Of a DNA stretch of 13,123 nt, positions 8,333 to 13,123 are shown piece after piece. The stretch covers positions 1 through 13,123 of the forward strand of contig JAJDEK010000038.1 in NCBI GenBank assembly GCA_029259875.1, given 5' to 3'. A program made the translations under genes and the position numbers. Source of the DNA: Planctomycetaceae bacterium. GTDB lineage: Bacteria; Planctomycetota; Planctomycetia; Planctomycetales; Planctomycetaceae. The notes under the pieces were generated by a model. That model worked only from the letters and a program-made list of their open reading frames with translations, made no database searches and was not told the origin of the DNA. The number at the start of each line of letters is the position of its first letter. Positions within the stretch are counted from its first letter, which is position 1.

Positions 8333-9334
8333 TTATGCTACAGGTTTCTGAGCCAGATGCTCGGCGATCTGTGAATTGATGCCACGATCCTTTAACATGG
8401 CACTCCCCCTCAAAGCATTCGAAATCGACTGAGCATCACTAGATCCATGACAAATGACACAAATCCCGTCAATTCCCAGTAAAGGTGCGCCCCCCGTTTC
8501 GTGGTAACGATATCGCTTACCCATATCCAGAAATGCCTGCTTGGCTTGTTCACGTTCGGTATCCAGACAACCTAATATTTGCTTTGAAGCCTCTTGCATC
8601 AGAAAATCAGCCATTCCCTCACTGACCTTCAATACAACGTTGCCCACAAAACCTTCACAGATCAGAACGTCAGCTTCCCCTTGATAGAGGCCTCGACCTT
8701 CAACATTTCCAACAAAATTGTCTTTAAGTGGCCCTTCGCTCAACAAACGATAGGTGTCACGGTAGAGATCATTCCCCTTACCATCTTCGCTGCCAATGTT
8801 GATCAGCCCGATCTTGGGAGATTCAATGCCTAGTACTTCGTGAGCGTAGATCTCGCCCATAATCGCATATTGATAGAGGTGTGATGGGCGTGCTGAAGGA
8901 TTTGCACCCACATCCATCAGGACTGCATGACCGGCCAAGGTCGGCAATGTAACTGCAATTCCGGGGCGTTTTACGTCTTTCAAAAACAACCGAGTCTTCA
9001 AGCCAGAAGCAACCACAGCCCCCGTATTTCCAGCGCTGACGACGGCATCCACTTCGCGGGCTGCCATCATTTTCCAACAGATCGAAATGGAGCTGTCAGG
9101 CTTTTGGCGCATCGCATCGGTGGGCTTTTCTTCCATGCCCACAACCTGACTCGCATGTGCTACAGACAGACGATCCCCGCAATATCCGGAGGCCTCTATC
9201 TGAGATTTGATTTGATCTTGTGGGCCTACAAGCACTACATTCAGAGCGAGATCTGCCTGTAACGCTGCGATTGCGCCAGTAATATTAGGTTCAGGGGCAA
9301 AATCCCCTCCCATTGCATCCAGTGCAATCCGCAT
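8333..9334 (-). CDS. plsX: Phosphate acyltransferase PlsX
   Basis: Converts acyl-ACP and phosphate to acyl-phosphate, the donor for PlsY in phosphatidic acid synthesis; it is a peripheral membrane enzyme. The 333 residues match the family length. Diagnostic segments: MRIALDAMGGDFAPEPNI at the N-terminus, SAGNTGAVVASG, LMDVGANPSARPSHLYQYA, GLINIGSEDGKGN, ADVLICEGFVGNVVLKVSEG and YHETGGAPLLGIDGICVICH. The ATG is 6 bases downstream of the rpmF stop, with GAGGA of its ribosome site overlapping the rpmF end, so translation of the two is tightly linked. The rpmF-plsX-fab order is a classic bacterial arrangement. Confidence 0.97.
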   Translation of the reverse strand: MRIALDAMGGDFAPEPNITGAIAALQADLALNVVLVGPQDQIKSQIEASGYCGDRLSVAHASQVVGMEEKPTDAMRQKPDSSISICWKMMAAREVDAVVSAGNTGAVVASGLKTRLFLKDVKRPGIAVTLPTLAGHAVLMDVGANPSARPSHLYQYAIMGEIYAHEVLGIESPKIGLINIGSEDGKGNDLYRDTYRLLSEGPLKDNFVGNVEGRGLYQGEADVLICEGFVGNVVLKVSEGMADFLMQEASKQILGCLDTEREQAKQAFLDMGKRYRYHETGGAPLLGIDGICVICHGSSDAQSISNALRGSAMLKDRGINSQIAEHLAQKPVA

Positions 9335-9340
9335 TGATGC

Positions 9341-9520
9341 TTAATCCTCAGTATCAACGATGGTACGCCCTTGATAGAAACCACAATGAGGGCAAATGGC
9401 GTGTGAAGGTGACGCTGTTCCACACTGTGGACAGTATGTAGGCTTAGAAACCTTGATACTATTATGACTGCGTCTCTTACGAGAATTAGATTTTGACATC
9501 CGCCTTTTAGGAACTGCCAT
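9341..9520 (-). CDS. rpmF: Ribosomal protein bL32
   Basis: A 59-residue basic protein of the large ribosomal subunit. It starts MAVPKRRMSKSNSRKRRSH, the standard L32 N-terminus, and has a zinc-ribbon with both pairs kept: Cys30-PQ-Cys33 and Cys43-PH-Cys46. The four-cysteine form indicates zinc binding. The ATG at 9520 is preceded by AAGGCGG about 8 bases upstream. It is the first gene of the plsX-fabD cluster, and two promoter candidates lie within 150 bp upstream. Confidence 0.96.
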   Translation of the reverse strand: MAVPKRRMSKSNSRKRRSHNSIKVSKPTYCPQCGTASPSHAICPHCGFYQGRTIVDTED

Positions 9521-9556
9521 GAAAAAGACCGCCTTAAAACACCTGACTTAACATAA

Positions 9557-9585
9557 ACTATACGTGAAAAACAACTTACCGTAAA
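9557..9585 (-). promoter_or_regulatory. Proximal candidate promoter of rpmF-plsX-fabD
   Basis: TTTACG (9585-9580, 4 of 6), 17-base spacer, TATAGT (9562-9557, 5 of 6). Transcription would start about 30 bases before the rpmF ATG. Confidence 0.45.
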
Positions 9586-9645
9586 CTAATGATCCTGTGA
9601 GCGCACGGAGATCTCTCTTACCAGCTTTTCTGACAGGAATCGAAC

Positions 9646-9675
9646 ATACTATGCATTTTTCAAAACAACTGTCAA
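9646..9675 (-). promoter_or_regulatory. Distal candidate promoter of rpmF-plsX-fabD
   Basis: Perfect -35 TTGACA (9675-9670), 18-base spacer, TAGTAT (9651-9646, 4 of 6). The start near 9639 gives a leader of about 120 nt. Both rpmF promoter candidates could be used together. Confidence 0.5.
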
Positions 9676-9789
9676 GCTACAGGGCAGGGAACAGTCGATA
9701 TCAGAAGTGATATTTTTATATTGCGCAATAAGAATAAAACATCGGTACACATATTCTTACGCAAATTCCTTAGGAAATCGAGAGTCACT

Positions 9790-11025
9790 ATGATGGATCA
9801 TTGTCTCAAACGCCCTGTTTATCAGCAGACTTTACTCAGTCTCACTATTTTAGCGATCATTTTATCCACACTGCAAAATGCGATGGCTCAAACCAATGGC
9901 AATCGTAATTCGCAATCAATGACTCCTACAGAACTGCAGGCATTTGCAAAACAGGTCCAGCAAACAGCAAGCTCACAAGACCCAACAAAATTTCGTGCTT
10001 TATTCAATTGGAAAACGTTCATCAACAGGACACTTGCTGAATTCGAACAGAATCCAGCCGTCCAGCAATCGATTCAACCCCTCCGCCAGCAATTGGAATC
10101 AACATATACTGGAAATAACCCGGGAATCGATACCGAATTGCTTGGTGAAATTGTAAATGGCGCCGACTATCGCTTTTTAACGATGCGAAAAGAACAAAAC
10201 CAGTACAAAGTCATTTTCCGCTTCCTCAGACCTGACTGGACTTTGAACTACCATGCCCTGATCGTTGAGAAGCAACCGTCAGGAGAACTAAAAATTGTTG
10301 ACATCGATAGTTTTTCCACCGGCGAATTGATTTCGGAAACGATCAAATGGTCTTTAATGCCAGAAATCCAGAAAGCACAATTAAGTGTTCAAGACAAACT
10401 CAATGCTGAGCAAAAAAGTCGCATCCAAGACCAAAAGAAACTGTTCGACTTTCTCAATCTCTCTTCAGAAAAAGGCGACCCCTTTCAGGCCTATCAGCAA
10501 CTTCCCAAACAATATAAAGGTCGGAAAACGGTACTGTTGAGATTGGCTCAAGATACGATAGAAAAAGAGAATCACAAAAAATACTTGCAAGTGATAAGTG
10601 TTTTTCGCAAGTATTTTCCCAGTGACGCAACAGTGGAATTGTTAAGCATTGATTACTTTATATTAATGGGCGACTACAAAACTGCACTAGAATGCCTTGA
10701 TCGCTTGAATGCCTCAATCAAAACTGTCGACCCGTATCTGTACTCCCTACGGGCAGGTATCCTTATCGAAATGGGTGACATTGTCTTAGCAGGAAAATAC
10801 GCGGGCAAAGCAAGTGAAATTGAACCGAACTTATTGCAACCCTATATGCATCTCATCAATATTTCTGTAATGCAGAGTAATTTTGACCAAACCATTAAAT
10901 ACCTGGATATATTGAAAACGAAGTTTGGGTTCTCCTACGAAGATCTGGACCTCAGTGAATTAGAAAACTATTCCAAGTTCACAGAATCAACTCAGTTTAA
11001 AAAATGGCAAGCCAGTCAAAAATAA
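9790..11025 (+). CDS. Exported protein of unknown function with TPR-like C-terminal half
   Basis: A 411-residue protein from the ATG at 9790. Residues 1-34 form a signal peptide (hydrophobic LLSLTILAIILSTL, ending NAMAQ), so it is probably exported. Residues 45-200 form an alpha/beta-looking domain I do not recognise, with the beta-rich stretch YRFLTMRKEQNQYKVIFRF followed by LNYHALIVEKQPSGELKIVD. Residues 260-365 contain TPR-like helical pairs (YFILMGDYKTALECLDRL, LRAGILIEMGDIVLAGKYAG, a SEIEPNLLQPY turn). A TTG at 9721 would extend the frame by 23 residues, but those are basic and precede a complete signal peptide. The ribosome site is weak (GAGAG, or AGGA further upstream). The gene stands alone, convergent with the CxxCH gene and divergent from rpmF. 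Confidence 0.8.
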   Translation: MMDHCLKRPVYQQTLLSLTILAIILSTLQNAMAQTNGNRNSQSMTPTELQAFAKQVQQTASSQDPTKFRALFNWKTFINRTLAEFEQNPAVQQSIQPLRQQLESTYTGNNPGIDTELLGEIVNGADYRFLTMRKEQNQYKVIFRFLRPDWTLNYHALIVEKQPSGELKIVDIDSFSTGELISETIKWSLMPEIQKAQLSVQDKLNAEQKSRIQDQKKLFDFLNLSSEKGDPFQAYQQLPKQYKGRKTVLLRLAQDTIEKENHKKYLQVISVFRKYFPSDATVELLSIDYFILMGDYKTALECLDRLNASIKTVDPYLYSLRAGILIEMGDIVLAGKYAGKASEIEPNLLQPYMHLINISVMQSNFDQTIKYLDILKTKFGFSYEDLDLSELENYSKFTESTQFKKWQASQK

Positions 11026-11027
11026 AC

Positions 11028-11042
11028 GTTGGCTTAACCAAC
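11028..11042. terminator. Weak hairpin between convergent genes
   Basis: GTTGG-CTTAA-CCAAC forms a 5-bp stem in the 28-bp space between two convergent stop codons. No T-run follows on either strand, so its terminator role is uncertain. Confidence 0.3.
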
Positions 11043-11053
11043 ACACAGGCAAA

Positions 11054-12211
11054 TTATCTCGCCGTTGTTTGTTTCAACGCAGGTAAGACATTACATTTCT
11101 TGAGAGCCTGTAAGGGATAAAACGTTCCACTGTAGGTTATGAAATGCCAGCGATCAGTATTGAGTGACCGCGTCCACCAGCGTCCTGATTCACGTTGGTG
11201 TGTCAGCAACCATTGAATTCCTTTTTGAATCCGTGGATCATCAGCGGGCACACCACTTTCACGTAAGACGATAATTGCCAGCCCTGTTTGATGACCATCA
11301 CTGGCCAGATTCTTCCAGGCTTTGGCTGTTTTATCAAATTCAGGTTCTTCGCGTAACTTCTCTGCACGATTTCCACGTCCCCAAGCTTCAGGAGCAGCAA
11401 AAGTACGAATGGACCAGCCACCATCAGGAAGTTGATGCTGCATGACCATCTCGATCAATGCCTGCTTCTTCTCGGCACTAATCAGATCCGGATAACGAGC
11501 CGCCGTCCATAATAGAATCAGTCGACCATAATCATGCGCGGGTTCCGTTTTCTTTAAATAGGTTTTGAGTCGCTCCACTCCTGCCTGTAAGGTTTCGTCT
11601 TTCAACCCATCCAACCAGCCTGGCGCTGAAGAAAGTGCCCGCGCTGCCACAGTCGCACCCTGAAAGTTGCTCGATTCGAAGGGAGGCCAGCAATCCGCAT
11701 TGCCCCAACTACCATCCTTTGATTGCAGGCTAAGCATCAGACGTAGTGCTTCATCAGTCTCCGGTGAAAGTTTTTTGCTGACATGCCGATCCCACTCTGC
11801 CAATCCAGCTGCGAGATACGCAACCTGTGTCGGACGGATTCCATCTAACAGTTTTTCCCGATCCATCGTTTTCATTTTTCGTAACTCTGAAATAAAGAAG
11901 TTACGACTCTCAATGGAAGGCGGCCCCAATTCCTTTGTCAATTCAGGTCTGGAAAACAGATACAACCCATTCGTATGACAGCTCACACACTTCCGTTGCT
12001 TCGTCCAGGCAAGCGCCCCCTGCTCCAAATAACGGTCCGCCAACCCGAGTGAAAACTCTTTACGAATCGGCTCATCCGCGCTCGCGCGAGGGATGGCAAT
12101 ATTCTCATAGTGATACTGAAACTTTTTACCTTTCGCAGGTGCCTGTGCCATCGTCGCTGAAGCAAAAACAAAAATCACCACAGTAAACGAGACGATTCTC
12201 AAAGTGCTCAT
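11054..12211 (-). CDS. Exported CxxCH (c-type heme) protein with squalene-cyclase-like repeats
   Basis: A 385-residue protein with an N-terminal signal peptide (1-24, IVSFTVVIFVFASATMAQA). One heme c attachment motif, Cys75-VS-Cys78-His79, follows at the end of a short helical segment. The rest (about 125-375) is an alpha/alpha-toroid of prenyltransferase/squalene-oxidase-type repeats with QW-like motifs: LSLQSKDGSWG (160-170), QLPDGGWS (260-267) and HQRESGRWW (338-346). The cyclase DXDD and DCTAE catalytic motifs are absent, so hopene or sterol cyclisation is unlikely. A periplasmic electron-transfer or binding role is inference. The ATG at 12211 was preferred over an adjacent TTG because GGAG lies 8 bases upstream of it. 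The architecture resembles uncharacterised planctomycete proteins. Confidence 0.88.
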   Translation of the reverse strand: MSTLRIVSFTVVIFVFASATMAQAPAKGKKFQYHYENIAIPRASADEPIRKEFSLGLADRYLEQGALAWTKQRKCVSCHTNGLYLFSRPELTKELGPPSIESRNFFISELRKMKTMDREKLLDGIRPTQVAYLAAGLAEWDRHVSKKLSPETDEALRLMLSLQSKDGSWGNADCWPPFESSNFQGATVAARALSSAPGWLDGLKDETLQAGVERLKTYLKKTEPAHDYGRLILLWTAARYPDLISAEKKQALIEMVMQHQLPDGGWSIRTFAAPEAWGRGNRAEKLREEPEFDKTAKAWKNLASDGHQTGLAIIVLRESGVPADDPRIQKGIQWLLTHQRESGRWWTRSLNTDRWHFITYSGTFYPLQALKKCNVLPALKQTTAR

Positions 12212-12846
12212 CAACCAGACTCCATAAAAAGTTCAGACTTGTTTAGCTGAAGATTCAGCTTCACATGATCAATCAGCATATCTACATATTTTGCATTCCA
12301 CCACTCAAAACAGCAAAATCACAACGGCACCCAGGAAACTAACTCCGGGTAATAAGCATTCCTGAGCCCTCTTTTTTTGAGTACACAAACTGCACTTGAT
12401 CCGAAAGCACCAATTTGGATAACCGTTTGTTATGCGTCGCGCGCACGAGTGAAATTTTCTTAATTTCCTCTAATGAAGTTCCACGACAGAACTTACATTC
12501 AAAAAACAGCTTGTCCTTTATGCGGGACGAATTTCAGATTGAGCAACAAACTGTTCTCTCCCTTTTAGTTATGACAAACCTGAAAAAAGGCATTGCGACA
12601 GAATTTGCCTTCAATGCACCATGAAATCACCAAACTACGCTGATTTTTGGCGCATATCTGCGTAATCATGTCGTTCTTCCCCGATGAACTGAAGCATGTT
12701 TCGAAAAGTAATAATGGCTTCTAGAGTTAACTACCAACGGTGACGCATCACTCTCAGAAACGAACTCATATTATACTGAAACCCACGCATCTGCAGAGAT
12801 TGAAATCAATCAAAAATAGCTTGGGAGCTCTAGTTATAATGAATCT
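12212..12846. other. Long region without a convincing gene
   Basis: About 635 bp. A perfect inverted repeat AGCTGA-AGAT-TCAGCT at 12245-12260 lies 34 bases upstream of the CxxCH gene and could be a 5'-leader hairpin or operator. A 64-codon open frame without a start codon runs on the minus strand at 12533-12342 (possible gene remnant, listed separately). TATAAT at 12835-12840 has no good -35. No RNA gene or mobile element was recognised. Confidence 0.4.
12339..12533 (-). pseudogene. Possible gene remnant with a CxxC motif
   Basis: A 64-codon minus-strand frame between a TGA and a TAG, with a protein-like composition: LFFECKFCRGTSLEEIKKIS, then a basic amphipathic segment and VQFVYSKKEGSGMLIT. 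It has no plausible start codon at its beginning and no ribosome site. A reading of -LNLKFVPHKGQAVF- in a neighbouring frame just upstream could mean a frameshifted 5' part. An open frame this long can occur by chance, so the call is tentative. Confidence 0.2.
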
Positions 12847-12876
12847 TTGGCACCTAAAGCTGCTCCAAGTTATCAT
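12847..12876 (+). promoter_or_regulatory. Candidate promoter of the small membrane protein gene
   Basis: TTGGCA (12847-12852, 5 of 6 to the -35), 18-base spacer, TATCAT (12871-12876, 5 of 6 to the -10). The predicted start near 12883 falls inside the first of two tandem 14-bp repeats. Confidence 0.55.
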
Positions 12877-12880
12877 ACGA

Positions 12881-12908
12881 ATTGGTAACCAAACATTGGT
12901 AACCAAAC
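12881..12908 (+). repeat. Two identical tandem 14-bp repeats, operator-like
   Basis: ATTGGTAACCAAAC occurs twice, head to tail and exactly adjacent. Each copy contains the interrupted palindrome TTGGT-A-ACCAA. They sit over the predicted transcription start and 33 bases before the ATG of the small membrane protein, which is where a repressor would bind. They could also form alternative hairpins in the 5' leader. Confidence 0.6.
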
Positions 12909-12941
12909 AGTAGACACTAACCTTTCATAATAGGAGTCGTG

Positions 12942-13091
12942 ATGGAGTTCACATGGTTTATGGCATTTATGGGCATTTCTCTCGCTGCAGGAGCTTATGG
13001 AAGTATTCAAAAGCTAGACAACACCATTAAAAACTTAGAACAAAGACTACTGATCCTGGAACAGAAGAGCAGTGACAACGAACTCGCATAA
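12942..13091 (+). CDS. Small membrane-anchored coiled-coil protein
   Basis: A 49-residue protein, MEFTWFMAFMGISLAAGAYG at the start, with one hydrophobic segment (residues 3-20) followed by a heptad-patterned charged helix (about 22-42: IQKLDNTIKNLEQRLLILEQ) and a short polar end. AGGAG lies 5 bases after a spacer before the ATG, an excellent ribosome site. It has its own promoter candidate, upstream operator-like repeats and a downstream inverted repeat, so it looks like a complete monocistronic gene. No family is recognised. A membrane-tethered oligomeric coiled coil is the structural inference; function is unknown. Confidence 0.75.
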   Translation: MEFTWFMAFMGISLAAGAYGSIQKLDNTIKNLEQRLLILEQKSSDNELA

Positions 13092-13094
13092 TTC

Positions 13095-13123
13095 TTGGTG
13101 AATCAAGTCACTCGATTCACCAA
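13095..13123 (+). terminator. Inverted repeat after the small membrane protein gene
   Basis: TTGGTGAATC (13095-13104) and GATTCACCAA (13114-13123) form a perfect 10-bp stem with a 9-base loop, 3 bases after the stop codon. The window ends at the stem, so a following T-run cannot be seen. Confidence 0.6.

Noticed and set aside
9721..9789. TTG start that extends the exported TPR-like protein by 23 residues
   Set aside because: The extension is basic and precedes a complete signal peptide; the ATG at 9790 is the better start. The TTG lies inside the palindrome ATTGCGCAAT.
11054..12211. Squalene-hopene cyclase or other terpene cyclase
   Set aside because: The protein is too short (385 residues against about 630 or more) and lacks the DXDD/DCTAE catalytic motif; only the repeat fold is shared.
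12212..12214. TTG start one codon upstream of the CxxCH protein ATG
   Set aside because: The adjacent ATG has the better codon and good spacing (8 bases) from GGAG.
12415..12624. 69-codon plus-strand frame in the right-hand intergenic region
   Set aside because: No ribosome site or recognisable feature; it overlaps the opposite-strand CxxC frame, and neither is well supported.

Overview
The window looks like chromosomal DNA from a planctomycete, most likely a Gimesia/Planctomyces-type organism. The evidence is moderate GC, small exported TPR proteins, a c-type cytochrome motif joined to squalene-cyclase-like repeats (an architecture I associate with this phylum), and sparse gene packing with leaders of several hundred bases. 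The genus is an inference; the phylum is better supported. No insertion sequence, phage gene, CRISPR array, tRNA or rRNA was found.

Layout. Bases 1-1455 hold most of nusA on the minus strand, running off the left edge. Upstream of it (1594-1926) is a very hairpin-rich stretch that has a consensus promoter and ends in an intrinsic terminator on the nusA strand. This is a candidate leader RNA or independent small RNA. A plus-strand exported TPR protein follows (2218-3636), closed by a strong bidirectional terminator shared with the convergent fatty-acid cluster.

Bases 3699-9520 are a minus-strand fatty-acid and phospholipid precursor cluster, in transcription order rpmF, plsX, fabD, acpP, fabF and a second, divergent ketosynthase homologue. 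RpmF is ribosomal protein L32. FabD loads malonate onto ACP, ACP carries the growing chain, FabF elongates it, and PlsX turns acyl-ACP into acyl-phosphate for phospholipid synthesis. The last gene has lost the ketosynthase active-site Cys (now Glu) and one catalytic His (now Asn), so it cannot be an ordinary condensing enzyme. Next to an intact FabF it recalls the KS-alpha/KS-beta (chain length factor) pairs of type II polyketide synthases. fabH and fabG, common in such clusters, are absent here. Two gaps of about 390 bp, before acpP and before the divergent gene, carry candidate promoters.

Bases 9790-11025 encode a second exported protein with weak TPR-like helices, convergent with an exported CxxCH plus squalene-cyclase-like-repeat protein (11054-12211, minus). 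The right end is mostly noncoding until a 49-residue membrane/coiled-coil protein at 12942-13091. Its putative promoter is followed by two identical 14-bp operator-like repeats, and a terminator-like inverted repeat follows the gene at the window edge.
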